A stretch of DNA of 64,000 bases from Siphonodentalium dalli (GCA_032622095.1 CP136066.1:4423784-4487783), one strand, 5' to 3'; shown: positions 9,926 to 21,130, counted from the stretch's first letter. A program made the numbers and translations. The notes: generated from the sequence alone by a model not told the origin.

Positions 9926-9998
9926 TCACCCCGACGAGACTCGAACTCGCAATCTTCTGATTCGAAGTCAGACGCCTTATCCATTGGGCTACGAGGCC
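9926..9998 (-). tRNA. tRNA-Arg-TCG: tRNA-Arg(UCG), divergent copy at the junction
   Basis: Anticodon and T arms are intact. Two changes in the D-arm region give an A box TAGCCCAATGG, still a plausible promoter. The last three bases (positions 71-73) are replaced by junction sequence, so acceptor pairing is weakened. Confidence 0.7.
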
Positions 9999-10227
9999 AG
10001 CGAAAGCCACGTCCCTCATAGTAAAGTCAAGGCGGCGCCAATGTGATGTTCAAATTAGTTATTTACATTGAATACTAGATCTGTCGCACATCGTGCTGTG
10101 AGAAACAGGTGTCCGTTGTGAGAATAAAATTATCCTGCATTCATAAATGAGAGAATCGAAATTACAAATTTCGTCAGGTTTGACTATTAAAAGCAGGCGA
10201 AATTTGCGCGCGCACCATTTCAGCCGA

Positions 10228-10319
10228 CCCTCGATAGCTCAGTTGGTAGAGCGGAGGAATGTAGATGCTACGACTTGTCAGCTATCCTTAGGTCACTGGT
10301 TCGAATCCGGTTCGAGGGA
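10228..10319 (+). tRNA. tRNA-Tyr-GTA: tRNA-Tyr(GUA), loop variant (array B)
   Basis: First B-type copy, 19-nt intron (ATGCTACGACTTGTCAGCT, one G shorter than type A). C32 of the anticodon loop is A. Confidence 0.88.
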
Positions 10320-10605
10320 GTGGAGAAAATCTTTATACATATTTTTTTTATCTTTTGTTTGTTTTTATATTTCCAATAGACCACAATATGTCCGTTCTCC
10401 GCTTATATAATGAAGCGTGCGCTTGATGTTGAACCTGAACAAATTTCCAATAATCGAATATGGTCTTGACTGTCATTTGATACCCAACATGCGCTAACTT
10501 CGAAAATGGCGCCCATTAACACTAAATATGCGCATGTAAAACCCGTAGCCGATGGTGACACCAAACTTGACCATTTGGAAACATAAAAATGTTATAAAAA
10601 TTAAT

Positions 10606-10678
10606 CGACCCCGACGAGACTCGAACTCGCAATCTGCTGATTCGAAGTCAGACGCCTTATCCATTAGGCCACGAGGCC
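10606..10678 (-). tRNA. tRNA-Arg-TCG: tRNA-Arg(UCG), C43 variant (array B)
   Basis: A43 is C, opening the outermost anticodon-stem pair (U27-C43). This variant recurs through the array and is probably tolerated. Confidence 0.9.
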
Positions 10679-10906
10679 AGCGAAAGCTATTTCCCTCATA
10701 GTAAAGTCAAGGCGGCGCCAATGTGATGTTCAAATTAGTTATTTCCATTGAATACTAGATCTTTCGCACACGTGCTGTGAGAAACAGGTGTCCGTTGTGA
10801 GAATAAAATTCTCCTGCATTCATAAATGAGAGAATCGAAATTACAAATTTCGTCAGGTTTGACTATTAAAAGCAGGCGAAATTTGCGCGCGCACCATTTC
10901 AGCCGA
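10679..10906. promoter_or_regulatory. Shared divergent spacer between Arg and the next Tyr (representative)
   Basis: In every full unit 228 bp (230 bp in array A) separate the 5' ends of Arg (minus) and the next Tyr (plus). It holds a conserved GACTATTAAAAGC about 40 bp upstream of Tyr, a reasonable TATA-like element for Pol III. In B units it also holds a CACGTG palindrome that array A lacks (GCACATCGTGCTG). Both genes should use their internal A and B boxes; any role of the flanking motifs is inferred. Confidence 0.45.
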
Positions 10907-10998
10907 CCCTCGATAGCTCAGTTGGTAGAGCGGAGGACTGTAGATGCTACGACTTGTCAGCTATCCTTAGGTCACTGGTTCGAATCCGGTTCGAGGGA
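10907..10998 (+). tRNA. tRNA-Tyr-GTA: tRNA-Tyr(GUA) (array B)
   Basis: Reference B copy: exons as in array A, 19-nt intron, TTTTT terminator 15 bp downstream. Confidence 0.94.
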
Positions 10999-11020
10999 GT
11001 GGAGAAAATTTTTATACATA
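10999..11020 (+). terminator. Pol III terminator after tRNA-Tyr (representative)
   Basis: The Tyr 3' flank reads GTGGAGAAAATTTTTATAC; the T5 run is about 15 bp past the gene and is conserved in B units. Array A has T4 at the equivalent place, and units ending GAACAATTTT keep it. Confidence 0.7.
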
Positions 11021-11284
11021 TTTTTTTTATCTTTTGTTTGTTTTTATATTTCCAATAGACCACAATATGTCCGTTCTCCGCTTATATAATGAAGTGTGCG
11101 CTTGATGTTGAACCTGAACAAATTTCCAATAATCGAATATGGTCTTGACTGTCATTTGATACCCAACATGCGCTAACTTCGAAAATGGCGCCCATTAACA
11201 CTAAATATGCGCATGTAAAACCCGTAGCCGATGGTGACACCAAACTTGACCATTTGGAAACATAAAAATGTTATAAAAATTAAT

Positions 11285-11357
11285 CGACCCCGACGAGACT
11301 CGAACTCGCAATCTTCTGATTCGAAGTCAGACGCCTTATCCATTAGGCCACGAGGCC
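11285..11357 (-). tRNA. tRNA-Arg-TCG: tRNA-Arg(UCG) (array B)
   Basis: Consensus copy. Confidence 0.93.
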
Positions 11358-11710
11358 AGCGAAAACCATTTCCCTCATAGTAAAGTCAAGGCGGCGCCAA
11401 TGTGATGTTCAAATTAGTTATTTCCATTGAATACTATATCTTTCGCACACGTGCTGTGAGAAACAGGTGTCCGTTGTGAGAATAAAATTCTCCTGCATTC
11501 ATAAATGAGAGAATCGAAATTACAAATTTGATGTTGAACCTGAACAAATTTCCAATAATCGAATATGGTCTTGACTGTCATTTGATACCCAACATGCGCT
11601 AACTTCGAAAATGGCGCCCATTAACACTAAATATGCGCATGTAAAACCCGTAGCCGATGGTGACACCAAATTTGACCATTTGGAAACATAAAAATGTTAT
11701 AAAAATTAAT

Positions 11711-11783
11711 CGACCCCGACGAGACTCGAACTCGCAATCTTCTGATTCGAAGTCAGACGCCTTATCCATTAGGCCACGAGGCC
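11711..11783 (-). tRNA. tRNA-Arg-TCG: tRNA-Arg(UCG) in 426-bp short unit
   Basis: Consensus copy; its partner Tyr is deleted, so two Arg genes follow each other. Confidence 0.93.
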
Positions 11784-12011
11784 AGCGAAAGCCATTTCCC
11801 TCATAGTAAAGTCAAGGCGGCGCCAATGTGATGTTCAAATTAGTTATTTCCATTGAATACTAGATCTTTCGCACACGTGCTGTTAGAAACAGGTGTCCGT
11901 TGTGAGAATAAAATTCTCCTGCATTCATAAATGAGAGAATCGAAATTACAAATTTCGTCAGGTTTGACTATTAAAAGCAGGCGAAATTTGCGAGCGCACC
12001 ATTTCAGCCGA

Positions 12012-12103
12012 CCCTCGATAGCTCAGTTGGTAGAGCGGAGGACTGTAGATGCTACGACTTGTCAGCTATCCTTAGGTCACTGGTTCGAATCCGGTTCGAG
12101 GGA
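12012..12103 (+). tRNA. tRNA-Tyr-GTA: tRNA-Tyr(GUA) (array B)
   Basis: Consensus copy, 19-nt intron. Confidence 0.93.
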
Positions 12104-12389
12104 GTGGAGAAAATTTTTATACATATTTTTTTTATCTTTTGTTTGTTTTTATATTTCCAATAGACCACAATATGTCCGTTCTCCGCTTATATAATGAAGT
12201 GGGCGCTTGATGTTGAACCTGAACAAATTTCCAATAATCGAATATGGTCTTGACTGTCATTTGATACCCATCATGCGCTAACTTCGAAAATGGCGCCCAT
12301 TAACACTAAATATGCGCATGTAAAACCCGTAGCCGATGGTGACACCAAACTTGACCATTTGGAAACATAAAAATGTTATAAAAAGTAAT

Positions 12390-12462
12390 CGACCCCGACG
12401 AGACTCGAACTCGCAATCTGCTGATTCGAAGTCAGACGCCTTATCCATTAGGCCACGAGGCC
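12390..12462 (-). tRNA. tRNA-Arg-TCG: tRNA-Arg(UCG), C43 variant (array B)
   Basis: C43 variant, linked to the AAAAAGTAATCG 3' flank. Confidence 0.9.
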
Positions 12463-12815
12463 AGCGAAAGCCATTTCCCTCATAGTAAAGTCAAGGCGGC
12501 GCCAATGTGTTGTTCAAATTAGTTATTTCCATTGAATACTAGATCTTTCGCACACGTGCTGTGAGAAACAGGTGTCCGTTGTGAGAATAAAATTCTCCTG
12601 CATTCATAAATGAGAGAATCGAAATTACAAATTTGATGTTGAACCTGAACAAATTTCCAATAATCGAATATGGTCTTGACTGTCATTTGATACCCAACAT
12701 GCGCTAACTTCGAAAATGGCGCCCATTAACACTAAATATGCGCATGTAAAACCCGTAGCCGATGGTGACACCAAACTTGACCATTTGGAAACATAAAAAT
12801 GTTATAAAAATTAAT

Positions 12816-12888
12816 CGACCCCGACGAGACTCGAACTCGCAATCTTCTGATTCGAAGTCAGACGCCTTATCCATTAGGCCACGAGGCC
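12816..12888 (-). tRNA. tRNA-Arg-TCG: tRNA-Arg(UCG) in 426-bp short unit
   Basis: Consensus copy, Tyr partner deleted. Confidence 0.93.
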
Positions 12889-13116
12889 AGCGAAAGCCAT
12901 TTCCCTCATAGTAAAGTCAAGGCGGCGCCAATGTGATGTTCAAATTAGTTATTTCCATTGAAAACTAGATCTTTCGCACACGTGCTGTTAGAAACAGGTG
13001 TCCGTTGTGAGAATAAAATTCTCCTGCATTCATAAATGAGAGAATCGAAATTACAAATTTCGTCAGGTTTGACTATTAAAAGCAGGCGAAATTTGCGAGC
13101 GCACCATTTCAGCCGA

Positions 13117-13208
13117 CCCTCGATAGCTCAGTTGGTAGAGCGGAGGACTGTAGATGCTACGACTTGTCAGCTATCCTTAGGTCACTGGTTCGAATCCGGT
13201 TCGAGGGA
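13117..13208 (+). tRNA. tRNA-Tyr-GTA: tRNA-Tyr(GUA) (array B)
   Basis: Consensus copy; the T run in the spacer is one base longer. Confidence 0.93.
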
Positions 13209-13495
13209 GTGGAGAAAATTTTTATACATATTTTTTTTTATCTTTTGTTTGTTTTTATATTTCCAATAGACCACAATATGTCCGTTCTCCGCTTATATAA
13301 TGAAGTGTGCGCTTGATGTTGAACCTGAACAAATTTCCAATAATCGAATATGGTCTTGACTGTCATTTGATATCCATCGTGCGCTAACTTCGAAAATGGC
13401 GCCCATTAACACTAAATATGCGCATGTAAAACCCGTAGCCGATGGTGACACCAAACTTGACCATTTGGAAACATAAAAATGTTATAAAAAGTAAT

Positions 13496-13568
13496 CGACC
13501 CCGACGAGACTCGAACTCGCAATCTGCTGATTCGAAGTCAGACGCCTTATCCATTAGGCCACGAGGCC
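13496..13568 (-). tRNA. tRNA-Arg-TCG: tRNA-Arg(UCG), C43 variant (array B)
   Basis: C43 variant. Confidence 0.9.
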
Positions 13569-13796
13569 AGCGAAAGCCATTTCCCTCATAGTAAAGTCAA
13601 GGCGGCGCCAATGTGATGTTCAAATTAGTTATTTCCATTGAATACTAGATCTTTCGCACACGTGCTGTGAGAAACAGGTGTCCGTTGTGAGAATAAAATT
13701 CTCCTGCATTCATAAATGAGAGAATCGAAATTACAAATTTCGTCAGGTTTGACTATTAAAAGCAGGCGAAATTTGCGCGCGCACCATTTCAGCCGA

Positions 13797-13888
13797 CACT
13801 CGATAGCTCAGTTGGTAGAGCGGAGGACTGTAGATGCTACGACTTGTCAGCTATCCTTAGGTCACTGGTTCGAATCCGGTTCGAGGGA
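13797..13888 (+). tRNA. tRNA-Tyr-GTA: tRNA-Tyr(GUA), acceptor variant (array B)
   Basis: C2 is A (5' end CACTCG), breaking the second acceptor pair. The same allele is at 16260 and 19149. Confidence 0.85.
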
Positions 13889-14174
13889 GTGGAGAAATTT
13901 TTTATACATATTTTGTTTATCTTTTGTTTGTTTTTATATTTCCAATAGACCACAATATGTCCGTTCTCCGCTTATATAATGAAGTGTGCGCTTGATGTTG
14001 AACCTGAACAAATTTCCAATAATCGAATATGGTCTTGACTGTCATTTGATACCCAACATGCGCTAACTTCGAAAATGGCGCCCATTAACACTAAATATGC
14101 GCATGTAAAACCCGTAGCCGATGGTGACACCAAACTTGACCATTTGGAAACATAAAAATGTTATAAAAATTAAT

Positions 14175-14247
14175 CGACCCCGACGAGACTCGAACTCGCA
14201 ATCTTCTGATTCGAAGTCAGACGCCTTATCCATTAGGCCACGAGGCC
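14175..14247 (-). tRNA. tRNA-Arg-TCG: tRNA-Arg(UCG) (array B)
   Basis: Consensus copy. Confidence 0.93.
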
Positions 14248-14475
14248 AGCGAAAGCCATTTCCCTCATAGTAAAGTCAAGGCGGTGCCAATGTGATGTTC
14301 AAATTAGTTATTTCCATTGAATACTATATCTTTCGCACACGTGCTGTGAGAAACAGGTGTCCGTTGTGAGAATAAAATTCTCCTGCATTCATAAATGAGA
14401 GAATCGAAATTACAAATTTCGTCAGGTTTGACTATTAAAAGCAGGCGAAATTTGCGAGCGCACCATTTCAGCCGA

Positions 14476-14567
14476 CCCTCGATAGCTCAGTTGGTAGAGC
14501 GGAGGACTGTAGATGCTACGACTTGTCAGCTATCCTTAGGTCACTGGTTCGAATCCGGTTCGAGGGA
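14476..14567 (+). tRNA. tRNA-Tyr-GTA: tRNA-Tyr(GUA) (array B)
   Basis: Consensus copy; first Tyr of the 2,889-bp higher-order unit starting at 14395. Confidence 0.93.
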
Positions 14568-14853
14568 GTGGAGAAAATTTTTATACATATTTTTTTTATC
14601 TTTTGTTTGTTTTTATATTTCCAATAGACCACAATATGTCCGTTCTCCGCTTATATAATGAAGTGGGCGCTTGATGTTGAACCTGAACAAATTTCCAATA
14701 ATCGAATATGGTCTTGACTGTCATTTGATACCCATCATGCGCTAACTTCGAAAATGGCGCCCATTAACACTAAATATGCGCATGTAAAACCCGTAGCCGA
14801 TGGTGACACCAAACTTGACCATTTGGAAACATAAAAATGTTATAAAAAGTAAT

Positions 14854-14926
14854 CGACCCCGACGAGACTCGAACTCGCAATCTGCTGATTCGAAGTCAGA
14901 CGCCTTATCCATTAGGCCACGAGGCC
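14854..14926 (-). tRNA. tRNA-Arg-TCG: tRNA-Arg(UCG), C43 variant (array B)
   Basis: C43 variant. Confidence 0.9.
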
Positions 14927-15279
14927 AGCGAAAGCCATTTCCCTCATAGTAAAGTCAAGGCGGCGCCAATGTGTTGTTCAAATTAGTTATTTCCATTGAA
15001 TACTAGATCTTTCGCACACGTGCTGTGAGAAACAGGTGTCCGTTGTGAGAATAAAATTCTCCTGCATTCATAAATGAGAGAATCGAAATTACAAATTTGA
15101 TGTTGAACCTGAACAAATTTCCAATAATCGAATATGGTCTTGACTGTCATTTGATACCCAACATGCGCTAACTTCGAAAATGGCGCCCATTAACACTAAA
15201 TATGCGCATGTAAAACCCGTAGCCGATGGTGACACCAAACTTGACCATTTGGAAACATAAAAATGTTATAAAAATTAAT

Positions 15280-15352
15280 CGACCCCGACGAGACTCGAAC
15301 TCGCAATCTTCTGATTCGAAGTCAGACGCCTTATCCATTAGGCCACGAGGCC
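15280..15352 (-). tRNA. tRNA-Arg-TCG: tRNA-Arg(UCG) in 426-bp short unit
   Basis: Consensus copy, Tyr partner deleted. Confidence 0.93.
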
Positions 15353-15580
15353 AGCGAAAGCCATTTCCCTCATAGTAAAGTCAAGGCGGCGCCAATGTGA
15401 TGTTCAAATTAGTTATTTCCATTGAAAACTAGATCTTTCGCACACGTGCTGTTAGAAACAGGTGTCCGTTGTGAGAATAAAATTCTCCTGCATTCATAAA
15501 TGAGAGAATCGAAATTACAAATTTCGTCAGGTTTGACTATTAAAAGCAGGCGAAATTTGCGAGCGCACCATTTCAGCCGA

Positions 15581-15672
15581 CCCTCGATAGCTCAGTTGGT
15601 AGAGCGGAGGACTGTAGATGCTACGACTTGTCAGCTATCCTTAGGTCACTGGTTCGAATCCGGTTCGAGGGA
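15581..15672 (+). tRNA. tRNA-Tyr-GTA: tRNA-Tyr(GUA) (array B)
   Basis: Consensus copy. Confidence 0.93.
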
Positions 15673-15958
15673 GTGGAGAAAATTTTTATACATATTTTTT
15701 TTATCTTTTGTTTGTTTTTATATTTCCAATAGACCACAATATGTCCGTTCTCCGCTTATATAATGAAGTGGGCGCTTGATGTTGAACCTGAACAAATTTC
15801 CAATAATCGAATATGGTCTTGACTGTCATTTGATACCCATCATGCGCTAACTTCGAAAATGGCGCCCATTAACACTAAATATGCGCATGTAAAACCCGTA
15901 GCCGATGGTGACACCAAACTTGACCATTTGGAAACATAAAAATGTTATAAAAAGTAAT

Positions 15959-16031
15959 CGACCCCGACGAGACTCGAACTCGCAATCTGCTGATTCGAAG
16001 TCAGACGCCTTATCCATTAGGCCACGAGGCC
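15959..16031 (-). tRNA. tRNA-Arg-TCG: tRNA-Arg(UCG), C43 variant (array B)
   Basis: C43 variant. Confidence 0.9.
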
Positions 16032-16259
16032 AGCGAAAGCCATTTCCCTCATAGTAAAGTCAAGGCGGCGCCAATGTGATGTTCAAATTAGTTATTTCCA
16101 TTGAATACTAGATCTTTCGCACACGTGCTGTGAGAAACAGGTGTCCGTTGTGAGAATAAAATTCTCCTGCATTCATAAATGAGAGAATCGAAATTACAAA
16201 TTTCGTCAGGTTTGACTATTAAAAGCAGGCGAAATTTGCGCGCGCACCATTTCAGCCGA

Positions 16260-16351
16260 CACTCGATAGCTCAGTTGGTAGAGCGGAGGACTGTAGATGC
16301 TACGACTTGTCAGCTATCCTTAGGTCACTGGTTCGAATCCGGTTCGAGGGA
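16260..16351 (+). tRNA. tRNA-Tyr-GTA: tRNA-Tyr(GUA), acceptor variant (array B)
   Basis: C2 to A allele, third Tyr of its higher-order unit. Confidence 0.85.
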
Positions 16352-16637
16352 GTGGAGAAAATTTTTATACATATTTTGTTTATCTTTTGTTTGTTTTTAT
16401 ATTTCCAATAGACCACAATATGTCCGTTCTCCGCTTATATAATGAAGTGTGCGCTTGATGTTGAACCTGAACAAATTTCCAATAATCGAATATGGTCTTG
16501 ACTGTCATTTGATACCCAACATGCGCTAACTTCGAAAATGGCGCCCATTAACACTAAATATGCGCATGTAAAACCCGTAGCCGATGGTGACACCAAACTT
16601 GACCATTTGGAAACATAAAAATGTTATAAAAATTAAT

Positions 16638-16710
16638 CGACCCCGACGAGACTCGAACTCGCAATCTTCTGATTCGAAGTCAGACGCCTTATCCATTAGG
16701 CCACGAGGCC
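16638..16710 (-). tRNA. tRNA-Arg-TCG: tRNA-Arg(UCG) (array B)
   Basis: Consensus copy. Confidence 0.93.
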
Positions 16711-17063
16711 AGCGAAAGCCATTTCCCTCATAGTAAAGTCAAGGCGGCGCCAATGTGATGTTCAAATTAGTTATTTCCATTGAATACTATATCTTTCGCA
16801 CACGTGCTGTGAGAAACAGGTGTCCGTTGTGAGAATAAAATTCTCCTGCATTCATAAATGAGAGAATCGAAATTACAAATTTGATGTTGAACCTGAACAA
16901 ATTTCCAATAATCGAATATGGTCTTGACTGTCATTTGATACCCAACATGCGCTAACTTCGAAAATGGCGCCCATTAACACTAAATATGCGCATGTAAAAC
17001 CCGTAGCCGATGGTGACACCAAACTTGACCATTTGGAAACATAAAAATGTTATAAAAATTAAT

Positions 17064-17136
17064 CGACCCCGACGAGACTCGAACTCGCAATCTTCTGATT
17101 CGAAGTCAGACGCCTTATCCATTAGGCCACGAGGCC
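17064..17136 (-). tRNA. tRNA-Arg-TCG: tRNA-Arg(UCG) in 426-bp short unit
   Basis: Consensus copy, Tyr partner deleted. Confidence 0.93.
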
Positions 17137-17364
17137 AGCGAAAGCCATTTCCCTCATAGTAAAGTCAAGGCGGCGCCAATGTGATGTTCAAATTAGTTAT
17201 TTCCATTGAATACTAGATCTTTCGCACACGTGCTGTTAGAAACAGGTGTCCGTTGTGAGAATAAAATTCTCCTGCATTCATAAATGAGAGAATCGAAATT
17301 ACAAATTTCGTCAGGTTTGACTATTAAAAGCAGGCGAAATTTGCGAGCGCACCATTTCAGCCGA

Positions 17365-17456
17365 CCCTCGATAGCTCAGTTGGTAGAGCGGAGGACTGTA
17401 GATGCTACGACTTGTCAGCTATCCTTAGGTCACTGGTTCGAATCCGGTTCGAGGGA
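17365..17456 (+). tRNA. tRNA-Tyr-GTA: tRNA-Tyr(GUA) (array B)
   Basis: Consensus copy; first Tyr of the higher-order unit at 17284. Confidence 0.93.
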
Positions 17457-17742
17457 GTGGAGAAAATTTTTATACATATTTTTTTTATCTTTTGTTTGTT
17501 TTTATATTTCCAATAGACCACAATATGTCCGTTCTCCGCTTATATAATGAAGTGGGCGCTTGATGTTGAACCTGAACAAATTTCCAATAATCGAATATGG
17601 TCTTGACTGTCATTTGATACCCATCATGCGCTAACTTCGAAAATGGCGCCCATTAACACTAAATATGCGCATGTAAAACCCGTAGCCGATGGTGACACCA
17701 AACTTGACCATTTGGAAACATAAAAATGTTATAAAAAGTAAT

Positions 17743-17815
17743 CGACCCCGACGAGACTCGAACTCGCAATCTGCTGATTCGAAGTCAGACGCCTTATCCA
17801 TTAGGCCACGAGGCC
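17743..17815 (-). tRNA. tRNA-Arg-TCG: tRNA-Arg(UCG), C43 variant (array B)
   Basis: C43 variant. Confidence 0.9.
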
Positions 17816-18168
17816 AGCGAAAGCCATTTCCCTCATAGTAAAGTCAAGGCGGCGCCAATGTGATGTTCAAATTAGTTATTTCCATTGAATACTAGATCTT
17901 TCGCACACGTGCTGTGAGAAACAGGTGTCCGTTGTGAGAATAAAATTCTCCTGCATTCATAAATGAGAGAATCGAAATTACAAATTTGATGTTGAACCTG
18001 AACAAATTTCCAATAATCGAATATGGTCTTGACTGTCATTTGATACCCAACATGCGCTAACTTCGAAAATGGCGCCCATTAACACTAAATATGCGCATGT
18101 AAAACCCGTAGCCGATGGTGACACCAAACTTGACCATTTGGAAACATAAAAATGTTATAAAAATTAAT

Positions 18169-18241
18169 CGACCCCGACGAGACTCGAACTCGCAATCTTC
18201 TGATTCGAAGTCAGACGCCTTATCCATTAGGCCACGAGGCC
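18169..18241 (-). tRNA. tRNA-Arg-TCG: tRNA-Arg(UCG) in 426-bp short unit
   Basis: Consensus copy, Tyr partner deleted. Confidence 0.93.
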
Positions 18242-18469
18242 AGCGAAAGCCATTTCCCTCATAGTAAAGTCAAGGCGGCGCCAATGTGATGTTCAAATTA
18301 GTTATTTCCATTGAAAACTAGATCTTTCGCACACGTGCTGTTAGAAACAGGTGTCCGTTGTGAGAATAAAATTCTCCTGCATTCATAAATGAGAGAATCG
18401 AAATTACAAATTTCGTCAGGTTTGACTATTAAAAGCAGGCGAAATTTGCGAGCGCACCATTTCAGCCGA

Positions 18470-18561
18470 CCCTCGATAGCTCAGTTGGTAGAGCGGAGGA
18501 CTGTAGATGCTACGACTTGTCAGCTATCCTTAGGTCACTGGTTCGAATCCGGTTCGAGGGA
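18470..18561 (+). tRNA. tRNA-Tyr-GTA: tRNA-Tyr(GUA) (array B)
   Basis: Consensus copy. Confidence 0.93.
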
Positions 18562-18847
18562 GTGGAGAAAATTTTTATACATATTTTTTTTATCTTTTGT
18601 TTGTTTTTATATTTCCAATAGACCACAATATGTCCGTTCTCCGCTTATATAATGAAGTGGGCGCTTGATGTTGAACCTGAACAAATTTCCAATAATCGAA
18701 TATGGTCTTGACTGTCATTTGATACCCATCATGCGCTAACTTCGAAAATGGCGCCCATTAACACTAAATATGCGCATGTAAAACCCGTAGCCGATGGTGA
18801 CACCAAACTTGACCATTTGGAAACATAAAAATGTTATAAAAAGTAAT

Positions 18848-18920
18848 CGACCCCGACGAGACTCGAACTCGCAATCTGCTGATTCGAAGTCAGACGCCTT
18901 ATCCATTAGGCCACGAGGCC
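18848..18920 (-). tRNA. tRNA-Arg-TCG: tRNA-Arg(UCG), C43 variant (array B)
   Basis: C43 variant. Confidence 0.9.
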
Positions 18921-19148
18921 AGCGAAAGCCATTTCCCTCATACTAAAGTCAAGGCGGCGCCAATGTGATGTTCAAATTAGTTATTTCCATTGAATACTAG
19001 ATCTTTCGCACACGTGCTGTGAGAAACAGGTGTCCGTTGTGAGAATAAAATTCTCCTGCATTCATAAATGAGAGAATCGAAATTACAAATTTCGTCAGGT
19101 TTGACTATTAAAAGCAGGCGAAATTTGCGCGCGCACCATTTCAGCCGA

Positions 19149-19240
19149 CACTCGATAGCTCAGTTGGTAGAGCGGAGGACTGTAGATGCTACGACTTGTC
19201 AGCTATCCTTAGGTCACTGGTTCGAATCCGGTTCGAGGGA
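19149..19240 (+). tRNA. tRNA-Tyr-GTA: tRNA-Tyr(GUA), acceptor variant (array B)
   Basis: C2 to A allele. Confidence 0.85.
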
Positions 19241-19526
19241 GTGGAGAAAATTTTTATACATATTTTGTTTATCTTTTGTTTGTTTTTATATTTCCAATAG
19301 ACCACAATATGTCCGTTCTCCGCTTATATAATGAAGTGTGCGCTTGATGTTGAACCTGAACAAATTTCCAATAATCGAATATGGTCTTGACTGTCATTTG
19401 ATACCCAACATGCGCTAACTTCGAAAATGGCGCCCATTAACACTAAATATGCGCATGTAAAACCCGTAGCCGATGGTGACACCAAACTTGACCATTTGGA
19501 AACATAAAAATGTTATAAAAATTAAT

Positions 19527-19599
19527 CGACCCCGACGAGACTCGAACTCGCAATCTTCTGATTCGAAGTCAGACGCCTTATCCATTAGGCCACAAGGCC
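19527..19599 (-). tRNA. tRNA-Arg-TCG: tRNA-Arg(UCG) (array B)
   Basis: C6 is U, which still pairs with G67 as a wobble; otherwise consensus. Confidence 0.91.
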
Positions 19600-19952
19600 A
19601 GCGAAAGCCATTTCCCTCATAGTAAAGTCAAGGCGGCGCCAATGTGATGTTCAAATTAGTTATTTCCATTGAATACTATATCTTTCGCACACGTGCTGTG
19701 AGAAACAGGTGTCCGTTGTGAGAATAAAATTCTCCTGCATTCATAAATGAGAGAATCGAAATTACAAATTTGATGTTGAACCTGAACAAATTTCCAATAA
19801 TCGAATATGGTCTTGACTGTCATTTGATACCCAACATGCGCTAACTTCGAAAATGGCGCCCATTAACACTAAATATGCGCATGTAAAACCCGTAGCCGAT
19901 GGTGACACCAAACTTGACCATTTGGAAACATAAAAATGTTATAAAAATTAAT

Positions 19953-20025
19953 CGACCCCGACGAGACTCGAACTCGCAATCTTCTGATTCGAAGTCAGAC
20001 GCCTTATCCATTAGGCCACGAGGCC
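19953..20025 (-). tRNA. tRNA-Arg-TCG: tRNA-Arg(UCG) in 426-bp short unit
   Basis: Consensus copy, Tyr partner deleted. Confidence 0.93.
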
Positions 20026-20253
20026 AGCGAAAGCCATTTCCCTCATAGTAAAGTCAAGGCGGCGCCAATGTGATGTTCAAATTAGTTATTTCCATTGAAT
20101 ACTAGATCTTTCGCACACGTGCTGTTAGAAACAGGTGTCCGTTGTGAGAATAAAATTCTCCTGCATTCATAAATGAGAGAATCGAAATTACAAATTTCGT
20201 CAGGTTTGACTATTAAAAGCAGGCGAAATTTGCGAGCGCACCATTTCAGCCGA

Positions 20254-20345
20254 CCCTCGATAGCTCAGTTGGTAGAGCGGAGGACTGTAGATGCTACGAC
20301 TTGTCAGCTATCCTTAGGTCACTGGTTCGAATCCGGTTCGAGGGA
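20254..20345 (+). tRNA. tRNA-Tyr-GTA: tRNA-Tyr(GUA) (array B)
   Basis: Consensus copy; first Tyr of the higher-order unit at 20173. Confidence 0.93.
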
Positions 20346-20631
20346 GTGGAGAAAATTTTTATACATATTTTTTTTATCTTTTGTTTGTTTTTATATTTCC
20401 AATAGACCACAATATGTCCGTTCTCCGCTTATATAATGAAGTGGGCGCTTGATGTTGAACCTGAACAAATTTCCAATAATCGAATATGGTCTTGACTGTC
20501 ATTTGATACCCATCATGCGCTAACTTCGAAAATGGCGCCCATTAACACTAAATATGCGCATGTAAAACCCGTAGCCGATGGTGACACCAAACTTGACCAT
20601 TTGGAAACATAAAAATGTTATAAAAAGTAAT

Positions 20632-20704
20632 CGACCCCGACGAGACTCGAACTCGCAATCTGCTGATTCGAAGTCAGACGCCTTATCCATTAGGCCACGA
20701 GGCC
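20632..20704 (-). tRNA. tRNA-Arg-TCG: tRNA-Arg(UCG), C43 variant (array B)
   Basis: C43 variant. Confidence 0.9.
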
Positions 20705-21057
20705 AGCGAAAGCCATTTCCCTCATAGTAAAGTCAAGGCGGCGCCAATGTGTTGTTCAAATTAGTTATTTCCATTGAATACTAGATCTTTCGCACACGTG
20801 CTGTGAGAAACAGGTGTCCGTTGTGAGAATAAAATTCTCCTGCATTCATAAATGAGAGAATCGAAATTACAAATTTGATGTTGAACCTGAACAAATTTCC
20901 AATAATCGAATATGGTCTTGACTGTCATTTGATACCCAACATGCGCTAACTTCGAAAATGGCGCCCATTAACACTAAATATGCGCATGTAAAACCCGTAG
21001 CCGATGGTGACACCAAACTTGACCATTTGGAAACATAAAAATGTTATAAAAATTAAT

Positions 21058-21130
21058 CGACCCCGACGAGACTCGAACTCGCAATCTTCTGATTCGAAGT
21101 CAGACGCCTTATCCATTAGGCCACGAGGCC
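21058..21130 (-). tRNA. tRNA-Arg-TCG: tRNA-Arg(UCG) in 426-bp short unit
   Basis: Consensus copy, Tyr partner deleted. Confidence 0.93.

Larger units (their letters stand above)
9429..9998. repeat. Rearranged junction between arrays A and B
   Basis: At about 9428 the unit jumps from the CCAAATTT upstream of Tyr straight to the GATTTTGAACCTGG spacer, with a few filler bases, deleting a Tyr gene. From about 9571 to 9930 the array is in the opposite orientation (a partial Tyr on the minus strand, spacer, then a partial Arg on the plus strand). At about 9929 normal orientation resumes directly at an Arg 3' end. The bases of the inverted part match array A in its intron (20-nt type). Confidence 0.85.
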
